A DNA stretch of 64,000 nt from Coccinella septempunctata. Its lineage: Eukaryota > Arthropoda > Insecta > Coleoptera > Coccinellidae. Positions within the stretch are counted from its first letter, which is position 1. Every line of letters begins with the position of its first letter. Shown here piece after piece: positions 55,199-64,000 of the stretch. A program made the translations under genes and the position numbers. The DNA is taken from positions 11,292,001 through 11,356,000 of the forward strand of contig NC_058190.1 in the NCBI RefSeq assembly GCF_907165205.1. Direction: 5' to 3'. The notes beneath the pieces are model-generated. The model was not told the origin of the DNA. It saw only the letters and a program-made list of their open reading frames with translations, and searched no databases.

Positions 55199-55200
55199 CT

Positions 55201-56095
55201 GTAAGAGAATTCATATAATGTTTTATCTGAATCTAAACGACTTATGATTTCATTTGAATATCCCCACAATCAGAATGATTGTGAATCTAAAGTTCTTTTT
55301 TCTCTTCTGAATCACCTCCGTCATGCGCCGAATCAATTCTCTCAGATGTAAGAAGAGATTCGTTTCTGACCTCAAATGTAAATGCTCCCCAATTAACTCA
55401 ACCATTGGCTTTTCATGATATATGCGGCATACAAGATATATGAGTTCGCACTAGCGATGTCCAAAAATTTGAAGAAGATAACCATAGGCATGGGCGCCCG
55501 CAGAAATTTTTTTCAGGGGGTCAAAATAAAAATTATTGAAAAACGATAAGGCGTCCCTGATTGTCGTAGGCGACTTCAATGTTCCGTTTTTTTCTATTTC
55601 TGTATTTATAGTCCAGTAAGAGAGAGCCCAGTGAATTTTTTTTCTAAGAGGGGGAGGGCAGTGCAAAATAAAAATTATGAGGTTTTCCACTTAAACATTT
55701 CTTTATGACGTCAACAACATAAGGTGATGTAAAATAATACAGTAACTCTTTTCTAAACAAATCACATTCCACGAAACAATATCTACAAAAAAATAAAATA
55801 TAAAAAATATGGAGAACGGAATGAAATAAATATTATAATTGCTAATAAAAAAAGGATCAACGAAATGAAAAAATATAAATGGACGCTCAAGAAAACGATG
55901 TTCATAAAAATAATAAATGAATACTTAATAATAATTATAAATCTTGAAGTATACATATAAATTGCAAAAAATATAACAAATAGAAACATTATTAATTCTG
56001 AAAGCAAAATACTTAATCGTATTACCACAGTGTAGTATTATTCTATTCTAAACTAAAAACCAGTCTTCTGTTACTCTTACAAAATTCGTCTAATA
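55201..56095. other. No gene recognised
   Basis: At 55489 CATGGGCGCCCGCAG looks like a transposon end related to the inverse sequence at 33056-33070. The minus frame at 56028-55783 is low-complexity AT sequence. The first part may be an intron of SLC46 copy 4. Confidence 0.35.
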
Positions 56096-56442
56096 TTAAA
56101 TTTGAAAAATTAGGAATATCCAATATCCGATTACAATGAACAATGCTAAAAAAACCAGTCGGTCTTGTTCCACTGTAGCTCTTATCCAGGTTTTAATTCT
56201 GCGCAAAGTGCGGAAACTACGCTCTTTAGTACAAGTACTACATGGAAAACTGAGGAGAAGCATGAAGCATTTTTTGATAGCAGGAAAAAATTCACATTGT
56301 CCAATAAGATCTTCGATTTGTATGTTTTCATCCATTTGTGATTTAGACAAGTAGTACTCATTCCAAATGTTCAACTCACTTTCTAAATTCTCAATGTTAT
56401 ACATATGGCCGACCTTAGATGCGAAAGATTCAGTATCTAGTT
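56096..56442 (-). pseudogene. hAT (DUF4371/ZMYM1-like) relic, copy 2, C-terminal part
   Basis: The frame ends with the dimerisation domain LSFPCSTCTKERSFRTLRRI, then KTWIRATVEQDRL. This is typical of ZMYM1-like hAT transposases. It is the same family as 27440-28070 and is continuous with 57398-57605 once the 955-bp insertion is removed. Confidence 0.82.
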
Positions 56443-57397
56443 TAGGCTGACCAGATTATCCCCAGTTCAATGACGGACGGACCTGGTCAATGTGTATATA
56501 TTTATGAATATACAGGGCGAGTCTTTGAATCGTAAAAATATTTTACAGTAGATTATTGAGTTCAAAAGAAAAAAATTTTCATGTACCATTTTTTCCGATT
56601 TTGTCCTGAGAAAACGATATAGATTTTAAAAGAATTGCATGCGGTCAAAGTACCGAATTTTTTTAATTTCACAGACATTTTTTATTTATGAACGCCAAAT
56701 TACTCGTAAACTATATCGCAAAATTCATTTCATTCGTTAAAATCGTTTGTGAGAACTGAAAATAACATTTTTTTATGTTCTTCAACAATCTCTATCTTTC
56801 AAACCTAGCCGATTCGGAAAAAATGGTAAAGGAAAAAAGTGTTTCACCTCAAGAATCTACCGAAAAATATTTGTACGAGTTGAAGACTCATCCTGTATAT
56901 GCTTCCAGCTACTCAGTTTCCTACCCCGTATAGTGATAGAAAAAATAATTTATTGAAAACAGAAAAATAATACAAGTTTATCACAAAAACGAAAATATAA
57001 TAATCTTAATACAATGGTTGTGCATTACACTGTGGAATGAGAACAGGACTTCAGGCGTTGCTAGAAAAGCTTCTTCATCCCCAAAATTTTGATGCCTGAA
57101 ATATTTGGTCAGGGAGGAAGACGCTGCTGCATTAACAACTTTTTTATGTTTGTAACTTGAACATGCCGTACAACATACCTTCTTTCTCCAAATAAAATGC
57201 TGAATTGACCCTTCGAACATAGTACTTCAGAATCAAGTTTTGATTCTTCTAAGGAATGGAAATTCTTTCGAAAGATCTTCCGTAACTTTGCACTTTCTTT
57301 TTTTATTATCCATCTCAAATTTTCTTGAGAAAAATACCGAATTTAAATTCAAGATTTTGACGGACGTTTTTTAGTGACGGACTTCTTGGTCACCCTA
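56443..57397. mobile_element. GGTGACC-family non-autonomous element, 955 bp
   Basis: The ends are TAGGCTGACC and, inverted, TAGGGTGACC. It is flanked by the 8-bp duplication ATCTAGTT / ATCTAGTA (56435-56442, 57398-57405), with one difference. The paralogue at 27555-27570 shows the uninterrupted site. It contains the nested MITE (56513-56895) and a minus-strand coding trace (57318-56981) with SLTKYFRHQNFGDEEAFLAT, an N-terminal hAT-like block. Confidence 0.88.
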
Positions 57398-57605
57398 ATC
57401 TAGTAATTTTGAATTCTTGGGCAAAATATTGAACAAAGAAAAAAACATTTCATGTTCTTTGGAGAATCTCGTTTCTAGGGCTGAAATCAGATGATCTAAA
57501 AGAATATGGATTTTTTGAAGTAATCTTCAGCTGAATATGCTTCATAATTAGATCTGTATATTTGTCGACCGCAAATTCGTGGTTTTCCAATTTCTACATT
57601 CAGAC
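57398..57605 (-). pseudogene. hAT relic copy 2, central part
   Basis: It aligns with 27570-27770 at nucleotide level, for example CTTGGGCAAAATATTGAAC, and is interrupted again at 57605. A few bases of the same relic reappear at 62796-62818 on the far side of the 5.2-kb element. Confidence 0.8.
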
Positions 57606-57774
57606 TAGTGATGCCCACGAGACCAACGAGACGAGACTTTACTGTAGTCTCGTCTCGTCTCGCTGATAAGACACGAAGTCTCGTCTCGTCTCGAGTCTCA
57701 TTCGAGAGTCTCGTAAAAGTCTCGTCGTTGATAACATTCTTTGAAAGCGAAATATTTAAATCTAATGATTATAA

Positions 57775-57951
57775 AGGCGGAAACACATTATTAACACGCG
57801 ACGCGACCCGACGAAACGTGATGCGTGTTGAGTCGAATCAAATGTATAGTTTTCTATAGACCAGAATCATACTATGAACACCCGACGCGACACCACGCGC
57901 GTACAATTTACGCGTCAGCTCGCGTCGCGTGTTAATAATCTGTTTCCGCCT
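57775..57951. mobile_element. Harbinger-type MITE, 177 bp
   Basis: The inverted ends are AGGCGGAAACA followed by ATTATTAACACGCGACGCGA, with TAA on both sides (57772-57774, 57952-57954). Confidence 0.82.
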
Positions 57952-57954
57952 TAA

Positions 57955-58653
57955 TGCATATTCTAGTTCATCTATATACCGAATCATTCCTTCCAAATAT
58001 TTGCCTTTGGAAGTATAATTATAATATTATCTGAAATGTATGTATTGATTGTTGTATGTACTTGTTTCAAGAAGTAAATGAAACAAAAACTCATGTCTAT
58101 CGTTCAGTATCAGAAATCAAATTTCTAGTTATAATTCTTTTGAATCTGGTGAGTGAATCAAGTGCTTCCCGGAGAATATTTTCAGATTTTCGGCCTCATT
58201 CGACATATTCTGAAGTTGATGTTTTAATATCGAAGAAAAATTTTAGGATATTAAAATCGACTTTCGAATTATCTTTTATTTCTTTTCACACATTAGATTT
58301 TTATGGGTTAAGTTGTATTCGATTAATTCTAGTTTGAAACTCTTTGTTATTTACAAAAACCGTATCACTCATATCGGTCAGGTTATAAACTGTTTGAATA
58401 AATTGGGGAAATTTGAGGCAACTATTTGAATACAACAATGCGTGAAAGAAACAGACTTTTAAAAATTCCTTATACAGGGTGATTCGTGACTATTAGGATA
58501 TATGGGTACCTAATAGCTTTTCAAGGCACATTTGGTCCTATCAATAGTTATGAATCCCCCCTTATATAATCATTGAATGCTAACTAAAAATAATTAGTCC
58601 AAAATAATGAGAATAACAAACTGTACCTAGGAAATTGTCAACAAGTACAGAAC
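57955..58653. other. No gene recognised
   Basis: Interior of the 5.2-kb element. The frame 58056-58337 matches nothing I know. TACAGGGTGATTCGTGA near 58472 looks like a transposon end. Confidence 0.35.
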
Positions 58654-59020
58654 TGTCCTACCCGTAGATAGAGGAAGAGAAAGATAACGTAAACAACAAG
58701 AAAGGTGTGTCCAACATCTCTATGTTTTTGTTGACATTTACTGTGCATCTACTCCATGTTTGTTTACGTTTACCCCAATATTTGAATGTTTATTATCGTA
58801 TTTGTGTTCGATGTAATAGTGTTTCGTGCGTTTTAGAACTTGAGTATCAAGAATTTCGGTGTTGACATGCCAGGAAATTGTGTAATTTGTGGAAAATAAG
58901 CCGAAAAAGATTCGGATTGGGGTAAATGTAAACAAAAACAAGTTGATGTTGGACACAGAGAGCTCTCCTTCGTAGCTGCTCAATGCGGTATCTTCTCTTT
59001 CCTCTATCTACGGTCCTACC
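58654..59020. repeat. Fold-back repeat, arms about 110-125 bp
   Basis: The left arm (58654-58780) and right arm (58915-59020) pair over CGTAGATAGAGGAA, TGTCCAACATC, TGTTTTTGTT and GTTTACCCCAAT. The spacing is about 135 bp. Confidence 0.7.
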
Positions 59021-59861
59021 CATGCCATAACACATACCGTAATATTATACCAATTTATTGAGGGCCGACAAAGGGATTTACTGCAAAACAGGCACCAGCT
59101 GCATCACTTTACGATCTATTCAGTTTTTCAGAGTGAAAGCAGAAATGAACGGAATATTTATGAAATATATCCAAGACCATCGGCTCGTGTTTTACATGAA
59201 CCCTGAAAGTTTTAACCAATAAGAGTGCGTTCCTGTTGGGAAGTTGACTGCAGTGGAATGAAGAATTTCAGCTCTCCATAATTCTGATAATATTTTCCAT
59301 ACAAACAGTTTTTTTTTGTTTGGGAAAAAATAGGAAAAAGTTATGATATGAATAAGAAACTCGTCGAATTATTCAGTATAACCTGTAATAGAATAGGATA
59401 TCCGGTCTCCTCACAAAAAATGTCCAATGAATATCTCACTATTTCAAATCAAAACTGAAAGGAGAAAATTTTCGACCCGAACGAGCCTCGAACTCGAACG
59501 ATTCTTAACACTATGGATTATTTCATTTTGGAGTAAATTTAATAATAATTATATCGAACTCATTTTCCGTTGTCACGAATGATGAGGTATAGAAAAGGCC
59601 AGGTGTGAAAATACCAATATCTATCATTTCACATTTATATAAATTACAAATACAATTATGTTCCCATGATTTTAAATTTGAACGTAATATTCGCATTGTC
59701 AGATGTGAAATGTTTCAATAAATTCTACTACAGTCGATTGATGGTTTTGAATTTCAATTAACCATTACCGATCTCGATTTGCTTGTTAATGAAGCTTCTG
59801 CACTCGAAATTATTCCAAAGTTTTCAAATTCGGAAGCAATACTCCCCTTCTATCGTCCGAA
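59021..59861. other. No gene recognised
   Basis: AT-rich. Near 59470-59510 there is a short stretch with a tRNA-like TTCGAGTTCGA core (minus), but no cloverleaf can be built, so I do not call a tRNA. Confidence 0.35.
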
Positions 59862-60149
59862 TAGGGACGATAAGTCTGACGTCATCGTCGCAATTTGACA
59901 TTGCTCTATGACTGCCTGTTTCCAAACAAACCATTATTGGTGTGTATTCTGGCGTAAGGTGATCCGTTTTGCATTATAAAAAGATAAGCAGGAATAAGTC
60001 AAATATTTTGCAAGTTTTTTGTGAATCTCCTTTGAAGGAACTTCAAATTGAATACAATTTCTTTGAAGTTCTGGTACATATTTCTGCAATAATTCAAACG
60101 AAAAAGATTTGAAGGTTAAGTCTCGTGTTTTTGTGAGAGAGATTTTAAA

Positions 60150-60262
60150 ATGGTTATGTGCTTTGCTCCTGACTGCAACCACTATAGTGAGAGGAAAATA
60201 TGTTCCTTCTTTCGTTTCCCAAAAGATCCAACTTCACACCGAAAATGGGTTTCACTAATCAG
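60150..60262 (+). CDS. THAP domain exon, partial gene
   Basis: From the ATG at 60150 the frame reads MVMCFAPDCNHYSERKICSF, then FRFPKD and RKWVSLIR. These are the first cysteine pair and central core of a THAP zinc finger, a DNA-binding domain common in P and other DNA transposons. A donor, GTTTGA, follows at 60263. The rest of the domain (Cys-x2-His) is not found with confidence downstream. A possible second exon at 60284 stops after about ten residues. Either later exons are lost or I cannot see them. It lies just inside the left end of the element, where a transposon protein might bind. Confidence 0.68.
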
Positions 60263-60754
60263 GTTTGAAATTTCTTTATTCATCAGAAATATTTCAAGTT
60301 TGTGCTGCGCTAACTAATTTGCAATTTCCATTAATTGCCCAAGTAGGAGAATTATATAAAATTGATTAAAAAAAATTTATTGATTGACATTTCGCAATTT
60401 TTTTACATAATTTCATGGGCTCCTAATAAATATTTATTTCTATTATTGTTGCCTTTTTTTAATAAATTTCAATATTTTCTTTCGATTTTATATGGTAAAA
60501 ACTACGAAGTACCCACTTTTCATTTAAGTGAACTTCGATTTACGATCAGTGTAGGAAATCCCATACCTTTAGCATTGTTGTCATCGAACAATTTGACAAT
60601 AGACCAGCTGTAAGCATATCACAGAAATGCCAACTTGATGAAACATGTACACCACAGGAATAATAATTGAAATAATTTTTTTAAGTAGTATTTATTGGTT
60701 CACATATTTTTCCCCTAATATGAACGGAACATAGTGCTCCAAATAAATTTTTTT
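60263..60754. other. Region between the THAP exon and the YqaJ gene
   Basis: The plus frame 60362-60613 is AT-rich and starts in a poly-A stretch. It shows no domain. Candidate 3' exons of the THAP gene should be sought here. Confidence 0.35.
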
Positions 60755-62198
60755 TTAAATTATCAAATTTTCTTTGAAATCCTCTGCAACAATTACCACA
60801 AGTATTGACTCCTTCGGTGTCCATATGACAAGATGTGCCTTCTTTCTTCCGGTGATAGCCAGCTGTCCTTGAATTTGAATAAAGTACTCATGACTTCTAT
60901 TTATCACTACATTTCCATCTCCATCTGCTTGTATTATGTAGTCATGAGTACTTTTCAATCCTTCTAATACAGTGACATCTCGGAATTTATAGGGGCATTT
61001 AACCTCAACAAGTTGATCTTCTCCTATAAATCCATCCGGACTAGCACCTAAGAAGCCACACTTGTCTAACCACAGTCCAGTGGGAATGACTTCAACACCA
61101 AGTGCTTCCTCCAGCGCTTCGATGCCTTTTTTTTTCATGAAGCTTCCCCCATTGTATGGCTTTTATATTTTCTAGAATATATGCACCTGTAAATAATTTT
61201 TCTTAATAATAAAGATATCAATTAAAAAAAAAACTAGCTCTAACTTCAAAATGAACAGAAATTAAAGTACCTGAAAGACGTTTGAAAAGACTGGGAGGAT
61301 AACGCTGCCTACTACAGGCTGCCAATACAACTGCAAAATTGCTTGCCGTTAATCGATTTTTCCGAGCCAACAGCCACTTAGCATTCTCGGACTGTCCAAT
61401 TGTGAGCTCAGCTATTTTGTTGGCATCGTTTTCCTCTAATTTGATTTTGTCTTCAAAAAACTCGGTTCTGTTCTGTGCTATTAAGTACTCTTGGCTGAAA
61501 AGAATATCTTCCACATTAATAATGAATGATTCTTCTGATGATATTTCATCCGCTAACAGCCAAGAGAATCCAACAGCACCATCAAAAACAGAAAGCTTGT
61601 TCTTGAAAACTTTTATCTCTTCTTCTGTTAAATTCCTGTCAGTTGACCTGTGCGGCTTGGCAGGATACATATCTCTTAACTTTTTAACGTATTTCTCTTG
61701 TGATTGTTTTGATTTGTTCCAAGCACACTCCTTATCAGTGACTGAAATGTTGTCTCGAGCAAAAAGCAGCAATGCTGCCATGTGATGACAACGTAATTGT
61801 CCACGTGGGCAGTCACACTTTCCTGATTTTACTGACCAATCAATATCAAATTCTATCTGAAAAATAAAAAGAACTACATGTATAAAGGAATAATAATAAC
61901 ATTAAAACAATACAAGAATATAGGTAACAAGGTGCAGCCAGTATCTCCATCCACTAAATCCTATTACAAAAGAATAAAATAAGAAGCAATAAATTAGTCT
62001 ATATTATACCTCAACATTATATTGTCGGTCTCTCATGCTGGCATGCACCTTTCCACGAACTACATGAAGATCACTATCAAACACCATATGAATCACATGC
62101 CCTGATTCAACAGCATTTTCCCCTTTCTTCACTAATTTATCTTCGTCTTTAAAGAAGTTTATTACTTCGGACAGCCTGATAACGTGCTTTGATGCCAT
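60755..62198 (-). CDS. SWIM zinc finger plus YqaJ nuclease protein
   Basis: Three exons are 62198-62010, 61856-61271 and 61186-60755. Donors are GTATAA and GTACTT, acceptors TTTTTCAG and ATTTACAG, in phases 0 and 1, giving about 400 residues. Exon 1 starts MASKHVIRLSEVINFFK. Exon 2 opens with a SWIM finger (KCDCPRGQLRCHH) and later has KWLLARKNRLTASNF, the start of the YqaJ fold. Exon 3 supplies QWGKLHE, FLGASPDG, VEVKCPYK and YFIQIQGQL. These hold the Glu, Asp, Glu-x-Lys and Gln of PD-(D/E)XK exonucleases of the lambda type. A run of nine A on the coding strand (61127-61135) puts the HE motif and the rest of the domain one base out of frame. That is either a real mutation or a sequencing error. 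SWIM-YqaJ proteins are widespread in arthropods, and their role is not established. Confidence 0.75.
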
Positions 62199-62803
62199 TT
62201 TAAATCTCGAAATAACACTAAGAAGACAACTACAAGACTGAAGAAATAAACACATTTTCGAAAATCTTGTAGTATCTAACAGTCAGTAACTGAAATAAAT
62301 TCACATTCTTCTTTTTCTTTTCAATCATTCATGGCTGTTAAGAACATTAAAAGAAATTTTTGAAATAAATATGCAAAAATCAAACGAAACAGCTATAACC
62401 TATCAATTTACGAACATCTCTGCATAATGTTATAAATATGACAAATACATTGGTTTTTTTTTTAAAGGTTGGTTAAGAATTAAGTACCAAATTAGAAAAC
62501 TCACCTAAAATTACGTACATGGTAGTAGATACTTTAGAAATATCATTTCTGAAAATATCGCCTTTGTGAAACCGGTTTGTTTGGAAACGGAAAGTAATGA
62601 CAGATATATTTTGAAAGGTACCAACCTAAATATGACGTCACGACTTATCGTCCCTATTATTCACGAGACTACGAGACCACTGCGAGACTCTCGTACGAGA
62701 CTCGAGACGAGACCGAGAAAAGTATCGTCTCGTCTCGTACATGGAATATCAGGTCTCGTCTCATTTTCGAGACGAGACTCTCGAGGGCATCACTAATTGA
62801 GAC

Positions 62804-62896
62804 TCTGAGCAATAGAGACCGGTGTGAACCTAGCAGACCGTTTCCAGCAGACCGTTCGACGGAAACACCCGAACGCGGTGACCAGTGGCGTACAGC
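62804..62896. other. Junction between hAT relic and satellite
   Basis: It contains a short duplicated AGCAGACCGTT and, at 62883, CAGTGGCGTACAGCC, which resembles a hAT-type end directly followed by the satellite. Confidence 0.4.
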
Positions 62897-64000
62897 CAAA
62901 ATTTTATAACACGGAAACTATTCGCCGGAGCATAACCATATTTGGAATGTAGGATGTTTATATCGATGTGATTACCCACAAAAAAAATCAGCGACTCGCA
63001 TAGGGATCCAGGGGGTGATTCGTCATCCCCTAAATTTCAAAATATTATAACACGGAAACTATTCGCCGGAGCATAATCATATTTGGTATGTGGGATCGTT
63101 ATATCGATGTGATTAACCACACAAAAAATCAACGACTCGCATAGGGATCCAGGGGGTGTTTCGTCATCCCCTAAATTTCAAAATTTTATAACACGGAAAC
63201 TATTCGCCGGAGCATAACCATATTTGGAATGTAGGATCTCTATATCGATGTGATTAACCACAAAAAAATCAGCGACTCGCATAGGGATCCAGGGGGTGAT
63301 TCGTCATCCCCTAAACTTCAAAATTTTATAACACGGAAACTATTCGCCGGAGCATAACCATATTTGGAATGTAGGATCTCTATATCGATGTGATTAACCA
63401 CAAAAAAAATCAACGACTCGCATAGGGATCCAGAGGGTGATTCGTCATCCCCTAAACTTCAAAATTTTTCAACACGGAAACTATTCGCCGGAGCATAACC
63501 ATATTTGGAATGTAGGATCTTTATATCGATGTGATTACCCACAAAAAAAATCAGCGACTCGCATAGGGTTCCAGGGGGTGATTCGTCATCCCCTAAACTT
63601 CAAAATTTTATAGCACGGAAACTATTCGCCGGAGCATAACCATATTTGGAATGTAGGATCTCTATATCGATGTGATTAACCAGAAAAAAAATCAGCGACT
63701 CGCATAGGGATCCAGGGGGTGATTCGTCATCCCCTAAATTTCAAAATTTTATAACACGGAAACTATACGCCGGAGCATAACCATATTTGGAATGTAGGAT
63801 CTCTATATCGATGTGATTAACCACAAAAAAAATCAGCGACTCGCATAGGGATCCAGGGGGTGATTCGTCATCCCCTAAATTTCAAAATTTTATAACACGG
63901 AAACTATTCGCCGGAGCATAACCATATTTGGAATGTAGGATCTCTATATCGATGTGATTAACCACAAAAAAATCAGCGACTCGCATAGGGATCCAGGGGG
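62897..64000. repeat. Satellite, 141-bp unit, runs off the window
   Basis: Units carry ACGGAAACTATTCGCCGG at 62911, 63052, 63193, 63333, 63474, 63615, 63756 (with a point change) and 63897, so the spacing is 140-141 bp. Copies are roughly 95% alike. At least 7.8 units are present and the array continues past the edge. Confidence 0.95.

Larger units (their letters stand above)
52688..55200. repeat. Tandem array of SLC46 exon units, about 800 bp
   Basis: Units run from CCCTGGAAATATACCCG to the matching point 802 bp later (53495, 54297), with a partial unit on each side. The intronic spacer with GGATATTGGATATAAG is shared by two units and shortened in the third. Confidence 0.85.
59864..62654. 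mobile_element. 2.8-kb TIR element carrying SWIM-YqaJ and THAP genes
   Basis: The inverted ends are GGGACGATAAGTC, then TGACGTCA, at 59864-59885 and 62632-62654, with TA outside each end (59862-59863, 62655-62656). A subterminal block, GTTTCCAAACAAACC, is also present near both ends in inverse orientation (about 59918 and 62575). Two genes converge: a THAP exon near the left end on the plus strand and a three-exon SWIM-YqaJ gene on the minus strand. No transposase with a clear DDE core was found. The superfamily is unknown to me. Confidence 0.72.
57606..62795. mobile_element. hAT-like element with GAGACG-rich ends, 5190 bp with insertions
   Basis: The inverted ends are TAGTGATGCCC(A/T)CGAGA. 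Each is followed by about 110 bp of irregular GAGACGAGACT repeats (57614-57725 and 62668-62790). The flanks are ATTCAGAC / ATTGAGAC (57598-57605, 62796-62803), and the paralogue at 27765-27790 shows the empty site. No transposase of its own was found, so it is probably non-autonomous. It carries a TAA-flanked MITE, a fold-back unit and the 2.8-kb YqaJ/THAP element. Confidence 0.82.

Noticed and set aside
55783..56028. 81-residue hydrophobic frame, minus strand, looking like a membrane protein
   Set aside because: It is A/T-only low complexity (Ile, Phe, Leu from AT-rich DNA), with no family match or start context.
59470..59515. Possible tRNA on the minus strand (GTTCGAGTTCGAGGC)
   Set aside because: Only a T-loop-like core is visible. 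No acceptor stem, D arm or anticodon arm can be paired around it.
59862..62656. Assigning the 2.8-kb YqaJ/THAP element to Kolobok because of THAP
   Set aside because: Kolobok duplicates TTAA. The flanks here are AATA and TATT, supporting TA at most.

Overview
This is an AT-rich nuclear window from an animal, almost certainly an arthropod and most likely an insect. Genes have spliceosomal introns with GTAAGT/AG sites, and the mobile elements are typical insect ones: BEL/Pao, IS630-Tc1-mariner, many hAT, PIF/Harbinger, P-like, Helitron and MITEs. I cannot name the species. Most of the window is transposon on transposon. Host-like genes are rare: an array of SLC46-type transporter exons (52.7-55.2 kb) and a small RGG/acidic-repeat gene (45.0-46.1 kb).

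Layout. 0-15 kb: degenerate minus-strand copies of one large element family that encodes a transposase-like region, a YqaJ-type nuclease and an Ulp1-type protease (1-2580, 2581-6480, 10730-14120, with a further protease piece at 14828). One copy is split by a hAT-like element that itself carries another element. Two hAT transposase relics lie at 8.0-10.7 kb. 16.8-18.4 kb: a small Helitron, a hAT tail and a P-element-like transposase relic. 19.0-21.3 kb: a complete IS630-Tc1-mariner element with an apparently intact intron-containing transposase of DD82E spacing. 24.5-27.2 kb: another YqaJ/Ulp1-family copy. 27.4-32.9 kb: a hAT relic split by a young BEL/Pao retrotransposon whose two 262-bp LTRs look identical but whose RT/RNase H is missing in frame. 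33-34 kb: a Harbinger relic. 35.8 kb: a LINE scrap.

40.4-43.5 kb: a hAT transposase split by a 1064-bp non-autonomous element. 44.2-45.4 kb: GC-rich tandem arrays that form the last exon of the RGG gene. 48.6-49.8 kb: a 176-bp satellite. 50.5 kb: a HARBI1-like exon. 52.0 kb: a second Helitron. 52.7-55.2 kb: duplicated SLC46 exons. 56.1-62.8 kb: a second copy of the 27-kb hAT relic, split by a 955-bp element and by a 5.2-kb element with GAGACG-rich ends. Inside the latter sits a 2.8-kb terminal-inverted-repeat element with a three-exon SWIM-YqaJ gene and a THAP exon. 62.9 kb to the end: a 141-bp satellite running off the window.

The most interesting items are the two kinds of YqaJ-nuclease elements (one with Ulp1, one with SWIM and THAP), the intact DD82E transposon, the BEL element that appears to have moved without its own reverse transcriptase, and the micro-exon RGG gene whose last exon has been tandemly multiplied. 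Paralogous copies within the window serve as empty sites, so several insertions and their target duplications can be read directly.
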